A DNA stretch of 64,000 bases from contig JAUIJC010000011.1 in assembly GCA_030431525.1 (NCBI GenBank), positions 47,757 through 111,756 of the forward strand, in the 5' to 3' direction. The notes under the pieces are model-generated. The model did not search any database. It was given only the letters and a program-made list of their open reading frames with translations, and was not told where the DNA came from. This document shows, in pieces, positions 25,922-34,214 of the stretch. Both the position numbers and the translations under genes were made by a program. Source of the DNA: Bacteroidia bacterium. Its GTDB lineage: Bacteria; Bacteroidota; Bacteroidia; Cytophagales; JAAEPT01. Numbering within the stretch: the stretch's first letter is position 1; every line of letters begins with the position of its first letter.

Positions 25922-25939
25922 TATTCTCGTGTTCATAAA

Positions 25940-25981
25940 CAGAAAAGCCGAGCAAGGAAATAATCCTGCTCGGCTTTTCTG
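25940..25981. terminator. Bidirectional terminator between rlmB unit and manC
   Basis: AGAAAAGCCGAGCA...TGCTCGGCTTTTCT hairpin with A-run and T-run on the two sides serves both the plus-strand unit and manC, which converges from the right. Confidence 0.9.
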
Positions 25982-26043
25982 ATTATGAACAAAGCTTGAG
26001 GATAAGTCTGCTCTTTCAACTTATCGCTCAATGTTCATTTCTA

Positions 26044-27114
26044 TCAATAATACCCTTTCTCTTTTTTCTCCTTCACATCCGCCACAAACTGCTTTACCTT
26101 CTGCTCCTCGTTGCGGTTGCAAATCATCAACACGTTGTCGTACTCAGCGATGATAACATCCTTGAGGCCTTGAACAACGACCAAACGGTCTTTCGGTGTT
26201 TTGATGATGCAGTTTTCAGTATCGTAAGTAAGTACGTCGCCGTCGATCACATTGCCGTCTTCGGTTTTCTCACGAACAGAGTAAAGTGAGTTCCAAGTGC
26301 CAAGGTCAGACCAACCGATGTCGCTCAACACCACCATCACGTTCTCAGCGTTTTCCATGACGGCGTAGTCAATGGAAATGCTTTTGCAGTTGGCGTAAGC
26401 TTTTTCAATGAAGGCTTCTTCCTTATCCGTGTAGTACACAGTATTTCCTTCGGTAAAAGTATCAGCCAAGTCTGGCTCATAAGTTTCAAAGGCGCTGATG
26501 ATGCTTTTGGCTGTGAAGACGAAAATGCCTGCGTTCCAAACGAAATCGCCGCTCTCCACAAATTGCTTAGCCATTTCGAGCTGAGGTTTTTCGGTAAAGG
26601 TTTTCACCTTTTTTACCGGACCTTCCTGCTCATGGAATTGGATGTAGCCGTAGCCTGTGTCTGGGCGACTTGGTTTGATGCCCAAGGTAATCAGGTTTTC
26701 GTCTGTAGAGGCCTCAAGAGCGATGTTAATGCGGCGCTCAAATTCCTCTTCCTTTAAAATAAGATGGTCGGAAGGGGAAACTACAATGCGGGCATCAGCG
26801 TTTTTGGAGGCGATTTTGTAGCATGCGTAAGCGATGCAAGGTGCTGTATTCCTCCCAATTGGCTCCAAAAGAATTTGGTCGTCTGCCAAGTAGGGAAGTT
26901 GTTCTTTCACCATATCCTTGTAGCCGGCATTTGTGACCACATAGATGTTTTCCTCCGGACAGGTGTTTTTGAAACGGTCAGCCGTGTGTTGAAGCAAGGA
27001 ACGTCCTGTGCCCAAAATATCGTGGAATTGCTTCGGATAGTCTTTTCGGCTAAAAGGCCAAAGACGACTGCCGACTCCACCGGCCATGATGACTACAAAA
27101 TTGTTGCTATTCAT
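26044..27114 (-). CDS. manC: Mannose-1-phosphate guanylyltransferase
   Basis: Nucleotidyltransferase making GDP-mannose from mannose-1-phosphate and GTP; 356 aa, i.e. the single-domain form without the isomerase fusion. The pyrophosphorylase motif GGVGSRLWPFSRKDYPKQF is at residue 12. QTLLQ-type (SLLQHTADRF), VSPSDHLI, GYGYIQ, FTEKP and the metal-binding WNAGIFVFTA follow. It would supply GDP-mannose for cell-surface glycans. It is monocistronic; its 5' flank is a 416-bp gap shared divergently with recQ. Confidence 0.95.
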   Translation of the reverse strand: MNSNNFVVIMAGGVGSRLWPFSRKDYPKQFHDILGTGRSLLQHTADRFKNTCPEENIYVVTNAGYKDMVKEQLPYLADDQILLEPIGRNTAPCIAYACYKIASKNADARIVVSPSDHLILKEEEFERRINIALEASTDENLITLGIKPSRPDTGYGYIQFHEQEGPVKKVKTFTEKPQLEMAKQFVESGDFVWNAGIFVFTAKSIISAFETYEPDLADTFTEGNTVYYTDKEEAFIEKAYANCKSISIDYAVMENAENVMVVLSDIGWSDLGTWNSLYSVREKTEDGNVIDGDVLTYDTENCIIKTPKDRLVVVQGLKDVIIAEYDNVLMICNRNEEQKVKQFVADVKEKKEKGYY

Positions 27115-27530
27115 TGGAATGATGATGTCAGGAATATTTTAATCCTTTTTGAGGCTAAAAAGAGAAGAGCCTCCTATGTCTTGTTAGACGATGTTTCGGG
27201 TCAAGGTGTTGTTTAGTAGAGGCTTGTCTTTTGCTTTTTTGATATGAACCTCCATCATAAAGACCTTTCAAATTTTCGTCGGTTCCTCAAAACGTGGATT
27301 GTGCGTGAAAAACTTGCGTGTTTCCTAGCCTTCCAGAAGCCCCCTTTTTGGTAGGATGTTCCCGAATTATTTTAGTAAATTCAGAAGGTCGCAAGTTTTT
27401 TTGCCCGCCAATAGTACAAATTGTCCCACCTTTTGAGAGGACAAATTAATCTTGATTGTCAAGGCGACAGCGTCGCAAATATACACATTTTAGGCGGGTG
27501 TGTGATATCATGAGCTTATAAGGAATTTGT
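27115..27530. other. Divergent manC-recQ intergenic region
   Basis: 416 bp with no convincing reading frame. TTGTCC (27421-27426) and GGACAA (27439-27444) form a small inverted repeat. On the minus strand TATATTTG (27483-27476) matches a -7 box for manC, but no TTG lies at the right distance upstream and the leader would be ~360 nt. No clear promoter for recQ was found. Confidence 0.5.
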
Positions 27531-29717
27531 ATGAAGAATATTTCCACGATGATAAAAAGTAGTCAAATAGGTGAGCTTGTTAACAGTTTAGAACACTTTT
27601 TTGGCTACTCAAGTTTTCGTGGGAAACAGGAGGAAATCATACGTCACCTGATGGGCGGCCAAGATACTGTGGTCATCATGCCTACTGGAGCAGGAAAATC
27701 GCTCTGTTTTCAGTTGCCAGCTTTATTGTTGGAAGGGACTGCGATTGTGGTTTCGCCTTTGATTGCCTTGATGAAAAATCAGGTGGATCAGTTGGTGGCC
27801 AAAGGCATAAATGCTGGTTTCCTAAATTCTTCGTTGTCCCGAGCTGAGGTTACCAAGGTTCGCCAAGATGTATTGGAGGGTGAAATTAAAATTCTCTATG
27901 TGGCGCCAGAGACCTTGGCCAAGGCTGAAAACCTCGCCTTTTTTAGAAAAATCAACCTTTCCTTTATCGCAATTGATGAGGCTCACTGTATTTCGGAGTG
28001 GGGACATGATTTTCGTCCAGAATACCGGAAGCTAAGGTTGGTGGTAGAAGAGCTTGGCAATCGACCAATTATTGCCTTGACTGCCACAGCAACCACCAAA
28101 GTTCAAAAAGATATTCAACGCACTTTGGGCTTGGAAGAGGCCAAGGTGTTCAAGACTTCTTTCCATCGGGAGAACCTCTATTACGAGGTGGTGCCCAAAT
28201 TGGAGAGCAAGCAGAAATTGGTGCAGTTTGTCCGCAAGCGTAAAGGACAATCTGGTATTATTTACTGCCTTAGCCGAAAGAAGGTAGAGGAGCTTGCAGA
28301 ACTGCTTCAAGTAAACGGAGTGAAGGCCTTGCCTTATCATGCAGGCTTGGAGCCCACCCAACGTATTCGTCATCAGGATGCTTTCTTGAATGAGGAAGTA
28401 GAGGTGGTGACTGCAACCATTGCCTTCGGGATGGGGATTGATAAGGCCGATGTGCGCTATGTGGTGCATTATGATGTGCCTAAATCCTTAGAGGGGTATT
28501 ATCAGGAAACTGGTCGTGCAGGCAGGGATGGCAATCCAGCCCACTGTATGATGTTGTTCAGCAAGGACGACATCCACAAGTTTGAGAAATTCAATAAAGG
28601 AAAAAGTGCCTCTGAGCGGGAGAATGTTCGTCTTCTATTGGAGGAGATGAGTGGTTTTGCCGAATCTGCTGTGTGCAGGACACGTCAGTTGCTCAGTTAT
28701 TTTGACGAACATACTGAGGAAGGTTGCGGTCATTGTGATAACTGTGAACGGGAGTCAGGGCTGTTTCCTGCAAAGGATTCTTTGGCGCTTGCGCTCAATG
28801 CTGTGGAATTGTCTGCGGGCAGATTGGTTTTTGGTGAATTGGTGAGCGCCATTTGTGGAGAAGGTCATGAACTGGCCAATGAATCCATATTTGGCGAAGG
28901 GAGAGAGAAGGGGAAAAGCCATTGGGAAGCCGTCTTGCGTCAAGCAATTATTGGCGACTTTATTCAGCGAGAGGTTGAGCCTTATGGCATTTTGACCTTG
29001 ACAGAAACAGGAAAAAAGTTTTTGGCGGAGCCTTATGCCTTGTCTTTTATCCAGCCGTTAGAATATCCTGAAAAATGTAATGAGGAGGCACAGGCAGTAC
29101 GCGGAGCACAGGAAGTATGTGATGTGGACCAAGTGCTGTTGAGCAAGCTTAAGGCCTTGAGGTTAAAGGTAGCTGGTCAGCGAAATGTGCCAGAATTTGT
29201 GGTATTCCAAGATGATTCTTTGGAAGCCATGTGCCGTTATTTCCCAACCACGAATGATGCTTTGGTCCAAATTCATGGCGTAGGTGCAGGAAAGGCCCGA
29301 AAGTTTGGCAAGCCATTCATCGAGCTTGTCAAAGCTTATGTAGAGGAGAACGAGATTCTTGTGGAGGATTTGCAGGCGATGGTCTGCACTCAGCCGACTA
29401 AGTCTAAGAATAAGGTTTTTGTGATTCGACAAATTGACAACAAGGTTGACTTTGAGGAAATCGCTGAAAGCTTGGAAATGGATTTGCCGAAACTCATCGA
29501 GGAGGTGGAGCATATCTGTTTTGCGGGGACCAAACTTGATATCGCCTATTATGCTGATTCACTTTTGGACGAAGAGCCTCAGGAGGAAATCTATCAATAT
29601 TTTTTAGAGTCGGATACGGACTGCATTGAGGAGGCCTTGGAGGAGTTCGACGGCGAGTACAGCGAAGAGGAGTTGAGGGTCATGCGCCTCAAGTTTTTTG
29701 CCGAGCAGGCAATGTAA
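27531..29717 (+). CDS. recQ: ATP-dependent DNA helicase RecQ
   Basis: 3'-5' DNA helicase for recombination and fork repair; 728 aa. Walker A PTGAGKS (51-57), DEAH box (149-152) and motif VI QETGRAGRDG (near 325-334) are intact. The zinc-binding site has Cys382, 399, 402 and 405. A winged helix follows, then an HRDC domain (about 531-605, VLLSKLKALRLKVAGQRNVP). The final ~120 residues form an extra acidic tail beyond the HRDC domain, found in many Bacteroidota RecQ proteins. Transcribed alone; a hairpin follows at 29740. Confidence 0.97.
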   Translation: MKNISTMIKSSQIGELVNSLEHFFGYSSFRGKQEEIIRHLMGGQDTVVIMPTGAGKSLCFQLPALLLEGTAIVVSPLIALMKNQVDQLVAKGINAGFLNSSLSRAEVTKVRQDVLEGEIKILYVAPETLAKAENLAFFRKINLSFIAIDEAHCISEWGHDFRPEYRKLRLVVEELGNRPIIALTATATTKVQKDIQRTLGLEEAKVFKTSFHRENLYYEVVPKLESKQKLVQFVRKRKGQSGIIYCLSRKKVEELAELLQVNGVKALPYHAGLEPTQRIRHQDAFLNEEVEVVTATIAFGMGIDKADVRYVVHYDVPKSLEGYYQETGRAGRDGNPAHCMMLFSKDDIHKFEKFNKGKSASERENVRLLLEEMSGFAESAVCRTRQLLSYFDEHTEEGCGHCDNCERESGLFPAKDSLALALNAVELSAGRLVFGELVSAICGEGHELANESIFGEGREKGKSHWEAVLRQAIIGDFIQREVEPYGILTLTETGKKFLAEPYALSFIQPLEYPEKCNEEAQAVRGAQEVCDVDQVLLSKLKALRLKVAGQRNVPEFVVFQDDSLEAMCRYFPTTNDALVQIHGVGAGKARKFGKPFIELVKAYVEENEILVEDLQAMVCTQPTKSKNKVFVIRQIDNKVDFEEIAESLEMDLPKLIEEVEHICFAGTKLDIAYYADSLLDEEPQEEIYQYFLESDTDCIEEALEEFDGEYSEEELRVMRLKFFAEQAM

Positions 29718-29737
29718 AGCACTGCAATTACTTGGAG

Positions 29738-29798
29738 AAAAAGTCCATATCACCTGCCAACAGCTGAACGCTTTGGTAGTGTGGTATGGACTTCTTCT
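29738..29798 (+). terminator. Possible terminator of recQ
   Basis: AAGTCCATATCAC and GTGGTATGGACTT form a long-looped hairpin, followed by CTTCTTTACC. The loop is ~27 nt, so confidence is moderate. Confidence 0.5.
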
Positions 29799-29905
29799 TT
29801 ACCACTTTATCATTTCACTTTTAGAAGGGGGAAACACTCCGTCCTAAAATCATTAAATTGCGCTCTTGAATTAGAAGTTGGGCAATAGGCTAATGTCTTA
29901 AGATA

Positions 29906-29988
29906 TTTGTACAATGTATCGTGTATTATGTACAATGAATGCCCATTGGCGGAGGTCATTGTACATAATACATTGTACTTGATACAAA
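29906..29988. repeat. Large hairpin containing 28-bp repeat copy B
   Basis: TGTATTATGTACAATGA on the left is perfectly complementary to the start of the right arm (29956-29972), and TTTGTA/TACAAA closes the ends. 29959-29986 is identical to 17595-17622. It lies 36 bp before the purD start codon. No T-run, so it is not an intrinsic terminator. Confidence 0.85.
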
Positions 29989-30023
29989 AATGTCCAGTAG
30001 TCTGGTCTTAAAAATACTTTCCC

Positions 30024-31301
30024 ATGAATATTCTGGTAATTGGTTCAGGTGGCCGTGAGCACGCCTTTGCATGGAAAATTGCACAAAGCGAAAAGTGTGA
30101 CAAGTTGTTCGTTGCTCCTGGTAACGCAGGAACAGCCCAAGTTGCTACCAATGTGGCCATCGGTGTCAATGACTTTGAGAAGATTGGCGACTTCGCCTTG
30201 GAGAATGAGATTGAGTTGGTTGTTGTTGGACCAGAGGAGCCTTTGGTAAAGGGCATCGTGGATTTCTTCAAAGCCAATGAAAAATATGCTGGCCTAAAAG
30301 TGGTTGGCCCAAGCCAGAAAGGCGCACAGTTGGAGGGAAGTAAGGATTTCTCCAAGGAATTCATGTTCCGCCACAACATCCCAACTGCTGGATATAAAAC
30401 CTTCACCAAAGAGGCTTTGGCTGATGGCCATGCTTACCTCGAGACCTTGACACCTCCTTTCGTATTGAAGGCTGACGGTTTGGCTGCTGGTAAAGGTGTG
30501 ATCATCACTGAAAACTTGGAGGAAGCCAAGGAAACCTTGACGGATATGTTGGCTCACGCCAAGTTTGGAGATGCCAGCTCCCGTGTTGTTATCGAGGAAT
30601 TCTTGGACGGGGTTGAGCTTTCAGTTTTTGTATTGACTGACGGTAAAGGCGGTTATGTAACCTTGCCTGAGGCAAAAGACTACAAGCGCATCGGCGAAGG
30701 CGATAAAGGTTTGAACACTGGTGGAATGGGAGCTCTTTCTCCAGTTCCATTTGCCGATGAAGCGTTCATGGCCAAGATCGAGGAGCAAATCGTTAAGCCT
30801 ACAGTAAATGGTTTGATCGAGGAGAAGCTGGACTACAAAGGCTTTATCTTCTTCGGTTTGATCAACGTTGGTGGCGAGCCAAAAGTGATTGAGTACAACG
30901 TGCGTATGGGCGATCCAGAAACGGAGGCCGTTATGTTGCGCGTGAAGTCTGACTTGGTTGACTTGTTGGTGGCTACTGCCGTAGGCGAGTTGAGCGGTCA
31001 GGAAATTGAGTTCACCAAAGAAGCTGCTTCAACCGTGATGTTGGTGTCTGGTGGATATCCTGAGTCTTATGCCAAAGGCTATGAGATTTCAGGTCTTGAT
31101 GCGGTGAAGGACGTAGTGCCATTCCACGCTGGAACCACCGTTGAGGACGGAAAAGTTGTGAACGTTGGTGGTCGTGTGATTGCAGTATCTGCCTTGGGTG
31201 ATACGCTGAAGGAAGCTTTGGCTAAGTCTAATGAGGCTGCCAAGACCATCACTTGGACAGACCGTTACTACCGTACTGATATCGGTTTTGATATTCTATA
31301 A
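30024..31301 (+). CDS. purD: Phosphoribosylamine--glycine ligase
   Basis: ATP-grasp enzyme of purine synthesis that joins glycine to phosphoribosylamine; 425 aa. Features: MNILVIGSGGREHAFAWKIA at the N-terminus, VVGPEEPLVKGIVDFF, the ATP-grasp FVLKADGLAAGKGVIIT, the signature RMGDPETEAVM (~residue 290), and the C-terminal domain with VMLVSGGYPESYAKGYEI. No other pur gene is adjacent. Highly biased codons suggest good expression. Followed by its own terminator. Confidence 0.98.
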   Translation: MNILVIGSGGREHAFAWKIAQSEKCDKLFVAPGNAGTAQVATNVAIGVNDFEKIGDFALENEIELVVVGPEEPLVKGIVDFFKANEKYAGLKVVGPSQKGAQLEGSKDFSKEFMFRHNIPTAGYKTFTKEALADGHAYLETLTPPFVLKADGLAAGKGVIITENLEEAKETLTDMLAHAKFGDASSRVVIEEFLDGVELSVFVLTDGKGGYVTLPEAKDYKRIGEGDKGLNTGGMGALSPVPFADEAFMAKIEEQIVKPTVNGLIEEKLDYKGFIFFGLINVGGEPKVIEYNVRMGDPETEAVMLRVKSDLVDLLVATAVGELSGQEIEFTKEAASTVMLVSGGYPESYAKGYEISGLDAVKDVVPFHAGTTVEDGKVVNVGGRVIAVSALGDTLKEALAKSNEAAKTITWTDRYYRTDIGFDIL

Positions 31302-31379
31302 GAATTCTCAAATCTTAGTTCTCTCAAGGGTTGTTCTGGCCGAGTTGCTTTGAACCCTTGAAGGCTTATTGTAATTTAA

Positions 31380-31407
31380 GAGGCTTCCCACTTGGGAAGC
31401 CTTTGTT
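31380..31407 (+). terminator. Rho-independent terminator of purD
   Basis: AGGCTTCCC and GGGAAGCCT form a 9-bp stem with a 3-4 nt loop, followed by TTGTTTTA. Confidence 0.88.
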
Positions 31408-31423
31408 TTAGCTGAAATAGCAG

Positions 31424-31507
31424 TTGACGCCAGCGTTAGTTTGTGATTTTATATAAGGGTCCGATACTATTGGGCCGCAATTCGATTGAAAAATTGATTG
31501 GCGTCAA
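31424..31507. repeat. Spaced inverted repeat TTGACGCCA ... TGGCGTCAA
   Basis: Perfect 9-bp arms (31424-31432 and 31499-31507) enclose 66 nt in the purD-ricT gap, just left of the structured element copy 2. Its role is unknown. Confidence 0.5.
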
Positions 31508-31526
31508 ATTTTGAATCATTGTACGC

Positions 31527-31695
31527 ATAAGCGAAAGTGAAATAATAAACTGGCCCACTAAGACACAGTTATTTTGTTCGTTGTTTGTGGCAAGCTGATG
31601 CAGGGATAGCCGTAGCTATCGCAAATCAACTTGCCACGAACAACGGGCAAAAGAACAAGATGACTGGGTCAGCTTATTGTTTTTCTTTTGCTAAG
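31527..31695 (-). repeat. Structured MITE-like element, copy 2
   Basis: A 169-bp inverted copy of the element at 13049-13216. The conserved core (31596-31626) differs from copy 1 at one base. Stem arms CGTTGTTTGTGGCAAG (31579-31594) and CTTGCCACGAACAACG (31630-31645), and TGGCCCA (31551-31557) with TGGGTCA (31665-31671), occupy the same positions as in copy 1. Their sequences differ on both sides, so pairing is kept. The end nearest ricT (CTTTTGCTAAG) lies 22 bp before the ricT start codon, so the element may be part of the ricT leader. Confidence 0.85.
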
Positions 31696-31716
31696 CCGTA
31701 CATAACAGGATAAAAT

Positions 31717-33090
31717 ATGTCATGCACAACATGTAGTTCTTCAGGCTGCGGTAGCAGCGGAGGGTCATGTAGTGGCAGTTGCGGAAAGAAGGACGTTTTT
31801 GATTGGCTGGGCAATATGACCGATGCAGCCAATCCCTTTGATGTGGTGGAGGTGAAGTTCAAAGGAGGGAGAAAGGGATTTTATCGCAATGTCCATAATC
31901 TTGAATTATATACAGGAGATGCTGTCGTAGTCCAATTGTCCTCAGGACAGCACATTGGCTATGTTTCCCTGCAAGGGGAGTTGGTTCGTCTGCAGATGCG
32001 CAAGTATCGCGAGGAGTATAATGATGATATGGAAATCATCTACCGCGTAGCAGGCGAGCAGGACCTTGAGAAGTTTCAGGAGGCCAAAAACCGTGAGTTG
32101 CCAACCTTGTTCCGTACCCGCGAGATTATCCGCGAGATGGAACTGAATATGAAGCTCTCTGATGTAGAGTTTCAGGCTGATAATAATAAGGCCACCTTTT
32201 TCTATTCGGCAGACCAGCGTGTGGATTTCCGTGCCCTGATCAAGCGATTGGCGGGAGAGTTCCGAGTGCGCGTTGAGATGCGCCAGATTTCATTGCGTCA
32301 GGAGGCTGGCCGTATTGGCGGTGTCGGTTCCTGTGGACGTGAGCTTTGCTGTTCCACTTGGTTGACGGATTTCAAAAGCGTTTCTACTTCAGCAGCACGT
32401 TACCAAAACTTGGCCTTGAATCCGAGCAAGCTCTCTGGACAATGCGGACGTTTGAAGTGCTGTTTGAACTACGAGCTCGATACCTATATGGAAGAGCTCA
32501 AGGATATTCCTACCGTTCGCCAACCTCTCAAGTTGGAAATCGGGGTAGCCTTCCACCAGAAAACAGACATTTTCAAGAAACTGATGTGGTTCGCCTTTAA
32601 GGATGAAACCCATTGGGTGTCTATTTCTGTTGATCGTGTCAGGACCATCATGGACATGAACGCCAAGGGGAAAAAGCCTTATTCTTTGGAGATGGACCAT
32701 GAGGAGGAAGTGGCCAAGGTGGAAATCAATGACGATCTCAAGAAACTTGACCGTAAGCTCCGCAAGAAAACGGAGAAGAAGCCCGAAAGAAAATCTGACA
32801 AGCGTCGTTCTCCAAGACAGGAGCGCAATGAGCGTCCTAAGGAAAGAAAGCCGAAGGAAGAAAAGAAGAGCGCTGCTCCCCAACAGGAAAAGCCTGCTGC
32901 AAAGGGCGGTTTTAACAAACCAAAGTCCACCAAGTTCAAGCCAAGAGCAAATAAGGCAGCTCAAGGTGCGGAGGCAGAACGTAGTAATGAAACCAAGTCT
33001 GGCCCAGTAAAGAGCCAAGGCAATAAGGGAGGAAAAAAGCCTACGTTCCAACGCAGAAAACGCAAGAATAGGAATGATGAGAAATCATAA
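31717..33090 (+). CDS. ricT: PSP1/RicT family protein with basic C-terminal tail
   Basis: Protein of 457 aa. The N-terminus is a Cys/Gly/Ser-rich stretch (MSCTTCSSSGCGSSGGSCSG). Residues ~40-290 hold the PSP1 C-terminal domain: FRTREIIREMELNMKLSDVE, SADQRVDFRALIKRLAGEFR, RIGGVGSCGRELCCSTWL and SGQCGRLKCCLNYE, whose cysteines are characteristic of the RicT (YaaT) Fe-S complex partner. The last ~130 residues are a Lys/Arg-rich disordered tail (EKKPERKSDKRRSPRQERNE), which could bind RNA. In Bacillus RicT acts with RicA/RicF on RNase Y; rny is in this window. It overlaps gldH by 17 bp. Confidence 0.9.
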   Translation: MSCTTCSSSGCGSSGGSCSGSCGKKDVFDWLGNMTDAANPFDVVEVKFKGGRKGFYRNVHNLELYTGDAVVVQLSSGQHIGYVSLQGELVRLQMRKYREEYNDDMEIIYRVAGEQDLEKFQEAKNRELPTLFRTREIIREMELNMKLSDVEFQADNNKATFFYSADQRVDFRALIKRLAGEFRVRVEMRQISLRQEAGRIGGVGSCGRELCCSTWLTDFKSVSTSAARYQNLALNPSKLSGQCGRLKCCLNYELDTYMEELKDIPTVRQPLKLEIGVAFHQKTDIFKKLMWFAFKDETHWVSISVDRVRTIMDMNAKGKKPYSLEMDHEEEVAKVEINDDLKKLDRKLRKKTEKKPERKSDKRRSPRQERNERPKERKPKEEKKSAAPQQEKPAAKGGFNKPKSTKFKPRANKAAQGAEAERSNETKSGPVKSQGNKGGKKPTFQRRKRKNRNDEKS

Positions 33091-33595
33091 GTGGGGCCCT
33101 ATTAGGGCAAGTTGGCTGTTGCTGTTTGCCTTCTTGGGCCTGTTTTCATGTTCGGATCCATTGCGGGTCTATGAGAAGAACCAAGAGATTCCAGAAGGAA
33201 AGTGGTACCGTAACAATCCCATTGAATTCTCTTTTGAGATTGAGGATACCAACCAATCCTATAATGTGCTGTACAACCTGAGGTGCACGCGTTCCTATCC
33301 CTTCACCAACTTGTACCTTAACTACGAGTTGCTGGATTCCACTGACAGAATCCTGAAGGCCAATCAGCAGGAAATGTTCCTGTTTACTGGAGCTGGTAAA
33401 CCAACGGGAGAAACAGGATTATTGGTAAACAAGTCCTTGGGAGATGTGTACGATTACCGTTTCCTTTCCCTTGCTCACCAAAAATTTCCCTATGCGGGAA
33501 CCTACAAAATGAGGGTGAAGCAATATATGCGGGATCCTGATCCGTTGGGAGAGGTGTTGGCGATTGGATTGCGGATTGAAAAGCCGAAGGAGTAA
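33074..33595 (+). CDS. gldH: Gliding motility lipoprotein GldH
   Basis: Lipoprotein of 173 aa with signal peptide and lipobox GLFSC (about residue 25). It carries GldH hallmarks: NLRCTRSYPFTNLYLNYEL, GETGLLVNKSLGDVYDYRF, PYAGTYKMRVKQYMR and LGEVLAIGLRIEK. GldH is required for gliding and type IX secretion in flavobacteria, acting at the outer membrane. The start codon lies inside ricT (17-bp overlap), implying translational coupling; an ATG 3 bp later is equally possible. The pairing with ricT is, from memory, conserved in the phylum. It supports the T9SS reading of the exported protein at 39987. Confidence 0.9.
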   Translation: MMRNHKWGPIRASWLLLFAFLGLFSCSDPLRVYEKNQEIPEGKWYRNNPIEFSFEIEDTNQSYNVLYNLRCTRSYPFTNLYLNYELLDSTDRILKANQQEMFLFTGAGKPTGETGLLVNKSLGDVYDYRFLSLAHQKFPYAGTYKMRVKQYMRDPDPLGEVLAIGLRIEKPKE

Positions 33596-33617
33596 GGTTG
33601 TAATAATTGGATGTTTG

Positions 33618-33653
33618 AAGGTCAAGTAACGATGGTTTACTTGGCCTTTTTTT
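33618..33653 (+). terminator. Rho-independent terminator of ricT-gldH
   Basis: AAGGTCAAGTAA (33618-33629) pairs with TTACTTGGCCTT (33637-33648) with one G-T pair, followed by seven T residues. Confidence 0.9.
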
Positions 33654-33668
33654 ATGCCTGAGTGTGCA

Positions 33669-33760
33669 CAAAAAAACCCCGCCAGGACGGCGGGGCTTCG
33701 CACACACGTGCAGGGAAAAAACTACCGTGAGGCTACGGTCCCCCTGCATAACCTTTAATG
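33669..33760 (-). ncRNA. Candidate small structured RNA with its own terminator
   Basis: On the minus strand GCAGGG (33747-33742) pairs with CCCTGC (33715-33710), enclosing a small ACCGT-loop-ACGGT hairpin. A G+C-rich terminator follows: CCCCGCC GTCCT GGCGGGG, then seven T residues ending at 33669, with an extra GTGTGC/GCACAC closure (33662-33667, 33700-33705). No recognisable minus-strand gene immediately precedes it. It may be an independent sRNA or the 3' UTR end of the upstream minus-strand units. No Rfam family is recognised and no clear promoter was found. Confidence 0.4.
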
Positions 33761-33874
33761 GCGGAAATGAGTCGGAATCTGCATTTTGGGTGAAATGCAA
33801 TGTCCGATTCATCTCTCTTAAAGGGAGATGGTGAGCCTTCCACGAATTGTACTTGGAAGCAGTTATGCTAATTC

Positions 33875-34003
33875 TTATTTGCCAAGGATGGTGGCAACGG
33901 GTTCCATGCTGACCTCCTGATTAGAAGGATTCGCTTTCAATTGAAAGGCGCAGAGAACAAGAACGATAACCGCGAAAAAAATTGAATAGGAGACGTTGGT
34001 CAT
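33875..34003 (-). CDS. Possible 42-aa exported or membrane peptide
   Basis: Minus-strand frame from ATG at 34003 to TAA at 33875. It begins MTNVSYSIFFAVIVLVLCAF, a clear hydrophobic helix, then a polar tail QLKANPSNQEVSMEPVATIL ending GK. It could be a signal peptide plus short secreted peptide or a single-pass membrane peptide. It lies between the large helicase gene and the candidate small RNA on the same strand. No family recognised; length makes coding status uncertain. Confidence 0.35.
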   Translation of the reverse strand: MTNVSYSIFFAVIVLVLCAFQLKANPSNQEVSMEPVATILGK

Positions 34004-34214
34004 AGGCAACTTCGGTTTAAGTGAAACATTCATCGTTTGATGTTTCTGTAATAAACAATGACTGTGCCTATAACTTGGTCTTGAAAGATAAAATCAGAAA
34101 AAAATTCTTTTTTCTTGGCTTTAATGTTTTTAACTACCTGAAAAACAATTGGTTGAGTGGTGTTGTTTTTTGTGGACTTTTTGAAAATGCAGTGTTGTGT
34201 AGATAAGATTGGAC

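Noticed and set aside
33384..33812. 142-aa minus-strand frame opposite gldH
   Set aside because: It runs through the candidate sRNA and its terminator and then antisense to gldH; real genes do not normally contain an intrinsic terminator.
34021..34206. 61-aa plus-strand frame between gldH and the helicase gene
   Set aside because: It has no recognisable domain, lacks a promoter or terminator and overlaps the leader of the minus-strand peptide candidate.
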